Position numbers and translations under genes: made by a program. A stretch of DNA of 48,940 nucleotides from positions 1-48,940 of the forward strand of contig JACSDG010000039.1 of assembly GCA_015660855.1 (NCBI GenBank), written 5' to 3'. Source of the DNA: Magnetococcales bacterium (GTDB lineage Bacteria; Pseudomonadota; Magnetococcia; Magnetococcales; UBA8363). This document shows positions 17,101 to 24,216 of the stretch, piece by piece. The notes under the pieces were generated by a model. The model was not told the origin of the DNA and ran no database searches. It saw only the letters and a program-made list of their open reading frames with translations. The first letter of the stretch is position 1. Every line of letters starts with the position of its first letter.

Positions 17101-18484
17101 GACGGCGACCAGCAATAGAAATCAAATTTCCGACCAAGCATATCATTTTGCCAGCGGTGTTGACGACTACATAAGGGTCGACATGGATGTCAATCCCGGC
17201 AACATGACCAGCATGACCATGACGGCCTGGGTCAAGGCGGATACGCCCAACGGTGGTGTACAAACGATCCTTTCCCATGACGATGGTGGTCACGATCGGG
17301 GTCTGGGAATAGAGATGGTGGACGGGGTGGGAAAATGGTCTGTTTACACCGGTGGTTCTGGTACTGGGGTGTTGACTGCGACGGAAGCGGTGGTGGGTTC
17401 TGATTGGACCTTTTTGTCGGTGGTCTATGACGGTTCCACCAATACTGTCGAACTGTTTGTCAATGGTTATCTTTTCGATTCCTCATCGACTGATATGGGG
17501 GCTGGTTTGCCCTATTTTTATCTGGGTAAAAATCCTACCCTGGGTGCAGAGTTTAACGGGACCATTGATGATGTGCGTGTCTACGACCGCGGAATGACTG
17601 CTGAGGAGATCAATGCTCTCTTTAACAGTGGGACTACCGATCCCATCGTGTTCGACACCAATGGCGATGGGATTCATCTTCAGACCGGACCCGGTTTGGA
17701 CATCCGTTTTGCCATGTCTCCCGATGGCAGGGTGATTCCATCGGCTTGGTTGGATTCCACCGATGGGTTTCTGGTTCTGGATAAAAATGCCAACGGTCAG
17801 GTGGATGACATTACCGAATTGTTTTCCAAATTTTTCGTCTCTGGGGCTTCTACGGGCATGGAGGCTTTGGCGACTCTGGATGTGAATGGCGATTGTGTCT
17901 TGGATGGCAGGGACCAGGATTTTTCCCGTCTGGCCTTGTGGCAGGATGCAAACTCCAACGGCGTTACCGACTCTGGAGAGTTGACAAACTTGGCCCAAAG
18001 GCAGATCGATCACATCTCTTTGGCGTCGGAAAAAGTCAATGAGGTGGTCAATGGAGGGTTGATCCTGTCCAAGGGAACGGCGACCTCTGTTGATGGGAGT
18101 GCCGTCCATTTTGCAGAGGTTGGCTTGAATGATTTGGAATGGGCCACTCCCGAGGAACCGTCTGGCACCCAGGATAAAGGTATCGCATCTGGGGATATGT
18201 TTGAAAAACAGTTTGTCGCGTTAATGGAATCCATTGAACAATCGGTTCCCAAGGGTTCTGACGATCCTCAGGGGGTTTTTAATCTGCTTCAGGAGATTAA
18301 TGGGCAAAGTCCAAATTTATGGCCAGCGGGTTCAAGTGATTTGGTGGAACAGGCCCACGCCCATCTTTATGGTGATGACGGGAATTCTCTATCACCAACA
18401 GACGGGGAAGCCAAGGATTATGGCATGTCCCCTTTCCTGGTCGATTCTCATGATCTGTGGGCACATGCGAATGCTGTCATGTAA
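11195..18484 (+). CDS. Giant multidomain FecR/Ig-like/cadherin/LamG adhesin-like protein
   Basis: 2429 residues from a TTG at 11195; an ATG at 11336 (MSVQTG) would remove a hydrophobic N-terminus and is a credible alternative. Domains, by approximate residue: FecR-like 190-330; Lys/Glu-rich linker 350-445; Pro-rich PAPTPDP repeats 627-680; four ~92-residue Ig-like repeats 680-1045 (GYQWQADG, ASYTDGHGT); cadherin-type modules 1045-1275; a nidogen-like segment about 1350-1420 (VGSNGYVTFG); further cadherin/VCBS-like modules 1510-1940; LamG 1945-2143 (WLFSGNANDRVSG, IDDVRVYDRGM). The Ca-binding DxNxDG-type loops near 2154, 2195, 2228 and 2250 resemble the C-termini of type I-secreted adhesins. 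It is probably a Ca-dependent, surface-attached or released adhesin. No canonical RTX nonapeptide array and no secretion genes are visible nearby. Confidence 0.8.
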   Translation: MRLFDFRPGSFLGWLVGWVLFGPCLRGVPVVGLFFSVFWSIYLMVRLMSVQTGLNFSSAPDVDAVLDGGIIGLDGFGTDITIPDVGLLLEGQYRRAGDDLEITGTDGKVWIIDDYFSMSPSPVLLAPNGALLLPETVTALLVVDPKAGATMVAGPTMVAEVTSVPNAIGKVGQMVGKVMAKGVDGIERTVKEGDAIFKGDVLQTQKGGLVKLVFADGTSFQLGEEARAVIDKYIFDPAAKLGGFEATVTKGIFSFESGGISGLNAGRHSAIKTPTAVIGIRGSQLSGEVTDDGSTTVVHTQGILDISDARGQGTVTLVEPGTATQVVFGAGAPEPVFKAPASFVTRLEGQLDIQKAKEERKSEESGDSNNKQEQKPEGKKEAAEGDQGQAEGKTEGGQGEKKADDAKESEAEKQEDAEGVSDAEGIADAEPVDASGEGNADGTSQKNLDSAANEAAAGGASVPDPASGTATGGIGDSGGDAGGITLADLIGTGGALEGADVLVGAVGETLSTLVASVSALPTVPVRTDLPVSQPSVPVVIQVKSEPKGDSPAKELEPTKESGPQPESQGDGSLTLGDLLGNTQDTATPELTSDMLSGKETTPEPAPQTPSVTVPQTEVPRPHPGSEASPPPTVTPSPAPAPTPEPPAPTPDPPAPTPDPPAPTPDPPAPTPEPPPPPPHVNHAPTGSVTISGSLVQGQTLTVVSTLADSDGLGSIGYQWQADDRDLSEATGSTLLLTESLVGKTIKVTASYVDGHGASERVASNATGNVANLNDTPTGSVIIRGSAVQNATLTATHTLEDADGMGTVGYRWQANGVDIANATGNTMVLMEAQVGKIITVVAAYTDGHGTLEGVTSGATGVVGNVNESPAGLVTIGGTVIQGATLTAANTLADTDGLGTISYRWQANGVDITNATGQTLVLSGSQVGKTIGVVASYTDGHGTDERVASTATGSVTNAITISGTATKGYTLAVVNNLASVSGISLIGYQWQADGSDIGGATGSTLVLSSREVGKAVTVTANYSGPSGTPERISSSATAPVENFNYPPTAVSNTLTTNEDTALVLSASNFGFSDVDSPAMTAVTITSSVTYGALQTSSNASLIDGSLWTNVSANQVISKAVLDAGGLRFSPAAHASGTPYAQFGFKVSDGTDDSVNAYTMTVNVTPVNDNPSSVHSSISVPRGIISKTISSSDLRADDVDNTPAQVTFTLASLPSAGTLSRSGNSLAVGSTFTQADIDSGFVTYTHSGGTATTDSFEYTLSDGVGGVASGNIFNVNVFPANPPTSLQLNPAAGAGSFTVAPGNALVGGLGGSTGYGEEVFSASDDTYWPRDVSSVFENGFNFLGTNYSASTGFFVGSNGYVTFGTGSSSFTNWTMAASSIPMVAGLFCDIDTRKGGFVAFDVDTASPTQVVTITYANVAPYSTTYGGSGANSFQIRLHDLGSGSFGVELRYASMGWDGYAATAGWTAGSNRGYDNVPGSGSTMLNAPTVSNFNHPGVDAWIISNTATVGDGGQGRVQMVEGASAGTIVALLSAQDPDANETLTYSLTNNDSGHFSILNNNGTYFLRVENGSDILYSQATSRTVGIRVTDSTGLYYETNAQIQVNQKVTSTSGGAVSILEDSPAPQEANIRVTPATLVDSSSGLSATQARIVSVTGGVLTQGSDGAAIAVGSSGTLLSLTDGHLDLRFTPSANRDVDVTFEYALVNPANTAVNFGSTVAGIVMTGVNDAPSSGGDVTVTDTNNVAVSILEDSSASTAANIRLTVASLWDVDAWQTPSAVRIVSVTGGTLLQGDGSAITLGTDGSRLSLTNKHLDLRFTPELNRDYSATFQYVVVDAGDSTVNSASSTATVAITAVDDSPVASDISVSTNNGQDVEVELFATDVDQHEGGLYYIYTQPSHGTLTGDGSSLIYTPSGTWSGTDTFTYYADDGYSNSNQATGTITVNSLYNPVGEWLFSGNANDRVSGYHGVVVNATATSNRNQISDQAYHFASGVDDYIRVDMDVNPGNMTSMTMTAWVKADTPNGGVQTILSHDDGGHDRGLGIEMVDGVGKWSVYTGGSGTGVLTATEAVVGSDWTFLSVVYDGSTNTVELFVNGYLFDSSSTDMGAGLPYFYLGKNPTLGAEFNGTIDDVRVYDRGMTAEEINALFNSGTTDPIVFDTNGDGIHLQTGPGLDIRFAMSPDGRVIPSAWLDSTDGFLVLDKNANGQVDDITELFSKFFVSGASTGMEALATLDVNGDCVLDGRDQDFSRLALWQDANSNGVTDSGELTNLAQRQIDHISLASEKVNEVVNGGLILSKGTATSVDGSAVHFAEVGLNDLEWATPEEPSGTQDKGIASGDMFEKQFVALMESIEQSVPKGSDDPQGVFNLLQEINGQSPNLWPAGSSDLVEQAHAHLYGDDGNSLSPTDGEAKDYGMSPFLVDSHDLWAHANAVM
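13109..13213 (+). repeat. 21-bp in-frame tandem repeat (PAPTPDP x5)
   Basis: Five consecutive 21-base units encode PAPTPEP, PAPTPDP (three times) and PAPTPEP inside the adhesin-like gene. Units differ by single bases. The unit length is a multiple of three, so copy-number change alters only the length of the proline-rich stalk between the FecR region and the Ig-like repeats. Such a stalk could act as a cell-wall or periplasm spacer. Confidence 0.9.
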
Positions 18485-18554
18485 AGGGGCTTGGGTTTAA
18501 GGCAGGTTGGCCTTTGTTCAGCGCCGTTAGGTTTGTTTTTCAAGAAGGAATATA

Positions 18555-19604
18555 ATGAAAATGGAAAAGAAAATGGTGAAGGTTTCTGCCATTGGGGCGG
18601 TTTGTATGGCTATGGTGGTTTCTGGCGATATCCAGGCACGGGACCAGATCCAGGTTGTCGGTTCATCGACCGTCTATCCCTTTTCTACTATGGTGGCCGA
18701 GGAGTTCGGTCGCGCTGGTAAATTCAAGGCCCCCGTCATCGAAAGTACCGGGACTGGGGGCGGATTTAAACTGTTTTGCGCCGGGGTCGGTGATCGCTTT
18801 GCCGATATTTCCAATGCTTCCAGGCGCATCAAAAAAACCGAGGTGGAAATGTGTGCCACCAACGGCGTCAGCCACATTGTTGAAGTCAAAATTGGCTACG
18901 ATGGCGTCGTCCTGGCGAGTTCTCGGAGTGTCAAGGCGATGCAAATGACACTCAAAGATATTTTTATGGCTCTGGCTCGTCAGATTCCGGACAAAAGTGG
19001 CAAGCTGATTGATAATCCCCATCGTACCTGGAAAGAGGTTAATCCCGACCTGCCTGATGTCAAGATCAGGGTGCTGGGTCCGCCTCCCACATCGGGGACG
19101 CGCGATGCGTTTGTCGAATTGGCCATGGAAGGGGGGTGCAAGTCCATCCCCGAGTTGAAGGAACTTGTCAAAAAAGACGAAAAGCAACTCAAGCCCGTTT
19201 GCCATGGTATCAGGGAAGACGGTGCCTATGTGGAAGCGGGTGAAAATGACAACCTGATCGTTCAAAAATTGGGTGCCGATTCAGATTCTTTGGGGATTTT
19301 TGGCTACTCCTTCCTTGATCAAAACCAGGATCATTTGCAGGGGAATGCCGTTGAGGGGGTTCAACCCACCTTTGACAACATTGCTAAGGGGAGCTACCCC
19401 ATTTCACGTCCTATGTATATTTATATTAAAAAATCCCATGTGGGTATGGTACCGGGGATTGCGGAGTATGTGGCGGAGTTTACCAGCGAGCGGGCTTGGG
19501 GTGGTGATGGCTATCTGGCCGAACGTGGGCTTATTCCCATGCCGGAAGCGGAGCGCAAAAAGTTTGTCGAAGACGCCAGGGTGATGCGAAAATTGGAGAT
19601 GTAA
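18555..19604 (+). CDS. pstS: PstS-family phosphate-binding periplasmic protein
   Basis: 349 residues with a Sec signal peptide ending near GDIQA-R. The mature start DQIQVVGSSTVYPFSTMVAE, then IESTGTGGGFKLFCAG, ADISNASR and PPTSGTRDAFVELA, are the phosphate-contact segments of PstS/SphX-like proteins, which hand phosphate to the PstCAB importer. AAGGAA lies about six bases before the ATG. There are no pstCAB genes next to it; it follows the giant adhesin gene by 70 bases and is convergent with a cytochrome gene. A PhoB-like regulator at 31938-32633 could control it, but I see no convincing pho box. Confidence 0.88.
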   Translation: MKMEKKMVKVSAIGAVCMAMVVSGDIQARDQIQVVGSSTVYPFSTMVAEEFGRAGKFKAPVIESTGTGGGFKLFCAGVGDRFADISNASRRIKKTEVEMCATNGVSHIVEVKIGYDGVVLASSRSVKAMQMTLKDIFMALARQIPDKSGKLIDNPHRTWKEVNPDLPDVKIRVLGPPPTSGTRDAFVELAMEGGCKSIPELKELVKKDEKQLKPVCHGIREDGAYVEAGENDNLIVQKLGADSDSLGIFGYSFLDQNQDHLQGNAVEGVQPTFDNIAKGSYPISRPMYIYIKKSHVGMVPGIAEYVAEFTSERAWGGDGYLAERGLIPMPEAERKKFVEDARVMRKLEM

Positions 19605-19642
19605 CCAATCTGTCCCTCTGTTTTTCTCAGGTGGTTTTAATC

Positions 19643-19689
19643 GTTGCGGGGGTTAAGGAGGGGATCATCCCCCCCTAACCCCCGCAATA
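19643..19689. terminator. Bidirectional palindrome between convergent genes (degenerate hairpin-repeat module)
   Basis: GTTGCGGGGGTTAAGGAGGG and CCCCCCTAACCCCCGCAAT form a near-perfect palindrome of about 22 bases per arm around GGATCATCC, with one base bulged. It lies between pstS (+) and the cytochrome c gene (-), where it can end transcription from both sides. The GATCATCC centre and the terminal TTGCGGGGG match module A of the composite repeats at 40769, 44171, 47024 and 47335, with TTAA in place of TCCGG. Confidence 0.65.
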
Positions 19690-19763
19690 GTTTCAACCTT
19701 GAAAGGAAAGGGGGGGAGGACTGAAAGGTTACTGTCCAAAGCCAAGCCGGAAAAACAAAACAA

Positions 19764-20804
19764 TCAATCATCATCTTCTTCTTCCCCCTTGTGTCGCCCT
19801 CGATCTCCCCCCGACTTCCAGAGTTTTTTCGCATCATCTTCGTTGGCGTTGCGATGACATTGGACGCAACGCTCATAATTACGGATCCCTTCCTCTGCGT
19901 GTTCCGACCTGATTTTTTCTACAGAATGCTCATGACAGTCGTAGCAGGTGTAGGCTTTATAATTGTTGGCCGGATGACAACGAACACAGGCGACAAGATG
20001 GTTTTTGTCCAGTTCAAACCAGGGTTTGTGATCCATGGTCGCTGGTTTCCAATGGGTCACGGTGTGACATGAACCACATGGGGTGGAGAGATGTCGGTGC
20101 ATTGGATCGGCGGGTAATTTGTGCTGATGGCAGTCAATGCAACGTTCCCGTTTGGTAATGGGCAACATGTCATGTTTAAACTTTGCCGGTTTCCATTTGT
20201 CTTTCCCATGGCATTGATTACACTGGGAAGACACCTGCCGGTGTAACGGATCGGTGGGGATTTTGTTTTTATGGCAATCGGTACAAAGCTCTTGTTCAGC
20301 GGCAGACAATTGATCATGTCTGAACTGGGCTGGTTTCCATTTGTCCTGCCTATGACATTGGCTGCACGGAGAAGTGATGGGGCGATGCAAGGGGTCGATG
20401 GGGCGTTGATGACATTCCTCGCACTGGCTGCGCAAAGAGGAATCCAAAACTTCATGGGCGAACCGCGCTGTAGGTCGATACTTGGCCACTCCAGTATGAT
20501 CGCTGTGACAGTCGGTGCAATCCTGCCCTTTCAATCGATGATGAAACCGTATCTTCGCTTTTTTTCTAACAATGGCAACCCCTTTGGTGGTGGTGGTGCC
20601 GATGGTGTCCACTTTGTGGCAGGAGATGCATCGTTGCGATGAAATACCGAAAAAAGGTTCATGACAGGAAAAACACGCACTCTCCAAGGCGGTGTGTTCT
20701 TCGATCAGATGCCCTGGACTGATCATCAGTTTGGGAAAGCAAAATACAAGGATCGCTATGATCGATAAATTGCCCCACAGGAGATATTTCGCTTTGCTTT
20801 TCAT
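19764..20804 (-). CDS. Dodecaheme c-type cytochrome
   Basis: 346 residues from the ATG at 20804, which overlaps the stop of the upstream membrane-protein gene as ATGA. An N-terminal hydrophobic helix (YLLWGNLSIIAILVFCF) is an uncleaved anchor or signal. Twelve CXXCH haem-attachment motifs are visible, including CFSCH, CISCH, CTDCH, CEECH, CSQCH, CNQCH, CIDCH, CGSCH, CVRCH, CYDCH and CVQCH. The middle is an internal repeat of about 45 residues, each with two haems (DPLHRxxSxxCxxCH, DKWKPAxFxHD). The C-terminus is an acidic, low-complexity tail ending EEEDDD. It should be a periplasmic electron wire fed by the co-encoded b-type membrane protein. The terminal electron acceptor is unknown. Confidence 0.9.
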   Translation of the reverse strand: MKSKAKYLLWGNLSIIAILVFCFPKLMISPGHLIEEHTALESACFSCHEPFFGISSQRCISCHKVDTIGTTTTKGVAIVRKKAKIRFHHRLKGQDCTDCHSDHTGVAKYRPTARFAHEVLDSSLRSQCEECHQRPIDPLHRPITSPCSQCHRQDKWKPAQFRHDQLSAAEQELCTDCHKNKIPTDPLHRQVSSQCNQCHGKDKWKPAKFKHDMLPITKRERCIDCHQHKLPADPMHRHLSTPCGSCHTVTHWKPATMDHKPWFELDKNHLVACVRCHPANNYKAYTCYDCHEHSVEKIRSEHAEEGIRNYERCVQCHRNANEDDAKKLWKSGGDRGRHKGEEEDDD

Positions 20805-21391
20805 CGCCATTCCCAAAACAATAAAATGCTGAAAATATGGCCCAAGGCAAGGACGGCAAAAGCAAAGGAGATGGGAAAATGTACTGTCCGCCACTTGGTC
20901 ATCAGATCGAAGGTGACCGCATCCCAGAACAGTTCAGTCGATATGGCTTCATGGGACAGGCCATGGGAGCTATGTTTTTTTTGCAGCGTCATCATGTGGC
21001 GTTGGGAACGACCCAGGAGGTAACGTCCTACCATGCCGCTGATGACGTTGATGACCATGGCAATAGTCGCCAGCCAGGCGATGACGGTATTAAAATGCAC
21101 ACCGGCATGGATCAAGACCATCAAGGCACCAAGCCAAGTGAAAAATTCATGTAACCTAAGGAAAGTGCGCGGTTTTCCTAAAGATATGACCTTGCGCTTT
21201 CGCAGTGAATACATGAGTGAGAGTACAATCAATGCTGTCCCTGGTATGCCGATATACCGACCAATGGCGACCATGTTAAATTTGTGCAAAAGAAAATCAC
21301 CCAGGAGGGTCATGGCGAGCAATGTTGAAAATTGCAGAAAAAACGGCAGGATTTCAACGCGGAAAAGGGATTTGTTCATGATGGTCTTCAT
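20801..21391 (-). CDS. Di-heme-b-like membrane electron carrier
   Basis: 196 residues from the ATG at 21391, which overlaps the reductase stop (ATGA); the frame extends further but only as overlap. About five transmembrane helices. Two helices carry histidines spaced by 14 positions: LHEFFTWLGALMVLIH and VHFPISFAFAVLALGH. That is the bis-histidine pattern of two stacked b haems in cytochrome b561/ferric-reductase-like proteins. I infer that electrons from the cytosolic reductase pass through these haems to the 12-haem cytochrome encoded immediately downstream. It is shorter than ferric reductase proteins and lacks a fused flavin domain, which here is the separate upstream gene. Confidence 0.75.
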   Translation of the reverse strand: MKTIMNKSLFRVEILPFFLQFSTLLAMTLLGDFLLHKFNMVAIGRYIGIPGTALIVLSLMYSLRKRKVISLGKPRTFLRLHEFFTWLGALMVLIHAGVHFNTVIAWLATIAMVINVISGMVGRYLLGRSQRHMMTLQKKHSSHGLSHEAISTELFWDAVTFDLMTKWRTVHFPISFAFAVLALGHIFSILLFWEWR

Positions 21392-22674
21392 GCCAGCAAC
21401 GTCAGGTTGGTTTTGGGCCGGGTGATGCAAAGATGGCATTTGCCCGGTTCCAGGTCTTTTTCGGGTGGTCTGGAGTAGGTGACTTCACCCTCGATGATTT
21501 CAGTTTGGCAGATGCCACAGCTACCCGCACGGCAGCCAGAATCGACTTGAATGCCGTTCTGTTCCGCCAGTTGCAGTAATGATGGGCAATGGTCATCCCA
21601 GGGGACCATTTTTTCTGAAGTGTTGAAGGTGACGTTTAAATGGTTGGGCGTGGCGGCTGTGCTCAAATTTGCGGGGGGGGCGGGAGGAGAAAACGAAGCG
21701 GGACCGAACAATTCAAAATGAATGTGTGTTTCCGGGACTTCCCAGGTCTTCAAGGCAGGAACCATGGTATCCATCATTGCCTGCGGACCGCAGATATAAA
21801 AATGATAGGGCTTTAACCCCAAGGTCAGACGCAGGAGGGTGATATCCACGTGTCCCTTGTGATGATAATCCACCCCCTGGACATCACCGGGCAATGGACG
21901 ACTGTAGGCGATGTTCAGGCGAAAATGGCGGTGCCTGCGTACCAGTATTTCCAAAGTTTCCTTCATGACATGTTCGTGGCTGTTGGTGATACCATAGAAC
22001 AACCACAATTCACGGTTTGGGTTGCGAAAAAGGCTTTCATTAATCATGCTCAACATGGGGGTGATGCCGATTCCACCAGCGATAAGGACGGCGGGTGTTT
22101 CGCCTGTATCTAAAAAAAAGTCCCCCTGGGGCGGGCCGACCTGAAGGAGTGATCCCTCCTGGATGTGGTCGTGGAAAGCGTTGGACGACAGACCTGGCGG
22201 CAGGCTTAAGGATTTAAACGGGGCTGGAACCCTTTTGATGGAAATACGATAGTGCTCCAGGCCAGGGCGGTCTGAGAGGGAATAACAGCGTGTTTTGTCT
22301 CTGGATTGACCCGAGACGGGGTCGGATAGTTTGAGTTTGAAGGTGAGGTATTGTCCTGGTTCGAACGGGGGCAATTCCTTGTTGTCGGTGGGAACCAGAT
22401 AAAAGGAACAGACACTGCGACTGAGGTTTTCATATATTTTACGTTGGACGCGAAATTCCCTCAATCCTGTCCATCCGATGGTCTGGATGGAAGGGGCTTT
22501 TTGTGTCGTCTTCTGATCCGACTTCGCCTGCGGCTGGGGGGCATCGAAATCAGCCAAGCGGCGTTGCATGTTTTTAAAAACCTGCCAGTGGCGATAAAAG
22601 GCCGTCCCCGCAAGAATCGTCAGTTGGAAAACAAGTCCCAAGATGATGTACAAAAAAAGATCAAGTGCGGTCAT
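21388..22674 (-). CDS. Membrane-anchored FAD/NAD(P)H reductase with plant-type 2Fe-2S domain
   Basis: 428 residues. Residues 1-30 are a single transmembrane anchor. Then come an FAD-binding barrel (CYSLSDRPG), an NAD(P)-binding fold (LIAGGIGITPMLSMI, FYGITNSHEH, ICGPQAMMD) and a C-terminal plant-type ferredoxin domain with CRAGSCGIC (C-x4-C-x2-C) and the fourth Cys in KCHLC. The order matches phenol hydroxylase- or CmtAa-type reductases, with the ferredoxin at the C-terminus, but with an added membrane anchor. It should oxidise NAD(P)H in the cytosol and reduce the b-type partner encoded next. It begins ten bases after the antiporter gene and has no clear ribosome site, so translation may be coupled. 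Confidence 0.88.
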   Translation of the reverse strand: MTALDLFLYIILGLVFQLTILAGTAFYRHWQVFKNMQRRLADFDAPQPQAKSDQKTTQKAPSIQTIGWTGLREFRVQRKIYENLSRSVCSFYLVPTDNKELPPFEPGQYLTFKLKLSDPVSGQSRDKTRCYSLSDRPGLEHYRISIKRVPAPFKSLSLPPGLSSNAFHDHIQEGSLLQVGPPQGDFFLDTGETPAVLIAGGIGITPMLSMINESLFRNPNRELWLFYGITNSHEHVMKETLEILVRRHRHFRLNIAYSRPLPGDVQGVDYHHKGHVDITLLRLTLGLKPYHFYICGPQAMMDTMVPALKTWEVPETHIHFELFGPASFSPPAPPANLSTAATPNHLNVTFNTSEKMVPWDDHCPSLLQLAEQNGIQVDSGCRAGSCGICQTEIIEGEVTYSRPPEKDLEPGKCHLCITRPKTNLTLLA

Positions 22675-22684
22675 TGAATAGGTA

Positions 22685-23935
22685 TCAGATCACAGGAGGT
22701 GGCGGAGGCGGATTTTTTGTCGTCCAAGGCATTACGATGCGCAGCATGGGCATGGTCAGGGATGTGGTGACGATGGCCATGAACATCATGGCTGAAAAAC
22801 AGGTGGTGGAGATAATATTGGCATCGCGAAAAATGGTCAGCAATAAAACCTCCATCATTCCCTTTGTTTGCATAAGAATGCCTATGGCTATGGAATCGGG
22901 CCAGCTTTCCCCCATTTTACGGGCAGGCAGGGAAGTCCCGATAAATTTTCCTATCATGCTTATGATTATGGCAATTACGGTGATAGAAATAATAGTGTTG
23001 GAAGTGGCATCGAAAGAAGTCTTCATGCCGGTCATGGCGAAGAAAAATGGCAGCAGTAGAACTACGGTGATAGGTTCCAATCGTTCGATCAACGCTTGTT
23101 TATAGCATCGAGGAAGAATGATTCCGGTCATGAATCCACCGAGTGCGGCATGCAGACCGATCTCTTCGGTGGCCAGGGCAGAGCCGAAGACAGCGATGAA
23201 TACGGCTACCAGACCACCATCTCCGACGAGACCACAATGTCCCATGACCCATTGCAGCAAAGGTTTGATGACCAAAACCATGACCAACAGGTAGACGGCG
23301 ATTTTGACGGGAATCATGAGTGTGCTTTGAAATGTTCCCCCTTCTTGAACCAGTCCGGCCAGGAAGATGGAAAGAAAACACCACAGAATGACATCGTTCA
23401 GGGCGGCCATCCCCAGGGTCATACGTCCCAATCGGTCTCCCATCAGGTTCATTTCACGCAAAATGGCCCCAAGAACCGGCAAGGCGGTGACGCTGATGCT
23501 CAAGCCTATGGCTATGGCAAAATGCCAGTTGTTGGCGTGGGATCCTACGGCATCAGGGTACAGCATGGCCATAAAGTACCCGGTCAGCAACCCCATAAAG
23601 CCTGGAACCAGAAAGCTCAACAGGCTCATCACCAGCATGCGTTTGCCCAGAAACTTGAATTCGTCAGGCTGCCAGTGGAGTCCGGTAAGGAAGGTAAACA
23701 AGACGATGGCCAACCAGGACGGTCCCATCAATTTTTGCATGGAGGCGTCGGAGAAAAGCTGGGACCAAAGATCGGGAGAGTATTTTCCCAGGATCGAAGG
23801 GCCTAGAGCCAAGCCAAGCAATATCTGCAACACCACCAGAGGGACGATACGACGGATCCCAGGGATGCGCCAAACCAGATAGGGCAAGCCGACGACCAGA
23901 AGAGCCTGGGTGAAAAAGATGGCGATTGCGCTCAT
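22685..23935 (-). CDS. CPA2-type cation/proton antiporter
   Basis: 416 residues, about 12-13 transmembrane helices, no cytosolic RCK/TrkA domain. VLQILLGLALGPSILG near the N-terminus, ATEEIGLHAALGGFMTGIIL and SISVTALPVLGAILRE are typical of the Na/H exchanger (KefB/CPA2) superfamily. The C-terminus ends in a run of six prolines (PPPPPPVI). It is the first gene of the minus-strand redox operon and may use or balance the proton or Na gradient linked to electron export, an inference from position only. The transported ion cannot be told from sequence. Confidence 0.85.
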   Translation of the reverse strand: MSAIAIFFTQALLVVGLPYLVWRIPGIRRIVPLVVLQILLGLALGPSILGKYSPDLWSQLFSDASMQKLMGPSWLAIVLFTFLTGLHWQPDEFKFLGKRMLVMSLLSFLVPGFMGLLTGYFMAMLYPDAVGSHANNWHFAIAIGLSISVTALPVLGAILREMNLMGDRLGRMTLGMAALNDVILWCFLSIFLAGLVQEGGTFQSTLMIPVKIAVYLLVMVLVIKPLLQWVMGHCGLVGDGGLVAVFIAVFGSALATEEIGLHAALGGFMTGIILPRCYKQALIERLEPITVVLLLPFFFAMTGMKTSFDATSNTIISITVIAIIISMIGKFIGTSLPARKMGESWPDSIAIGILMQTKGMMEVLLLTIFRDANIISTTCFSAMMFMAIVTTSLTMPMLRIVMPWTTKNPPPPPPVI

Positions 23936-24216
23936 GCCGTCACGTTGATTGACATACCATTTTAGCGGTTTTTAATTGGCTGCGCACCGTTGGTGGCAAC
24001 CAGAAAAAATTTTCCCGGAGGGAGACGATCCCCCCCTGAACCATCGCAATAATTTTTGCTAAACTTTGTTCTTCCGGTACGTGTACAAACTTTGCAGAGG
24101 CTACAAGAATCCCCATCCGCACCATCGCTCCCCACACTACTCTAAAAGCAGCTCATGGTCTATCTCCATGGTGGTCACACCAGGGCAAAATTAAAGAATT
24201 CCATGGGCAGAACAGT
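23936..24216. repeat. Intergenic region with a degenerate hairpin-repeat module (about 24017-24065)
   Basis: On the minus strand, AAATTATTGCGATGGTTC, then AGGGGGGATCGTCTCCC and TCCGGGAAAATTTT, is a decayed version of the TTGCGGGGGTCCGG-GATCATCC module seen in clean form at 40769 and 44171. It separates the antiporter operon start from the end of the LemA gene. No open reading frame here has coding character. Confidence 0.5.
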
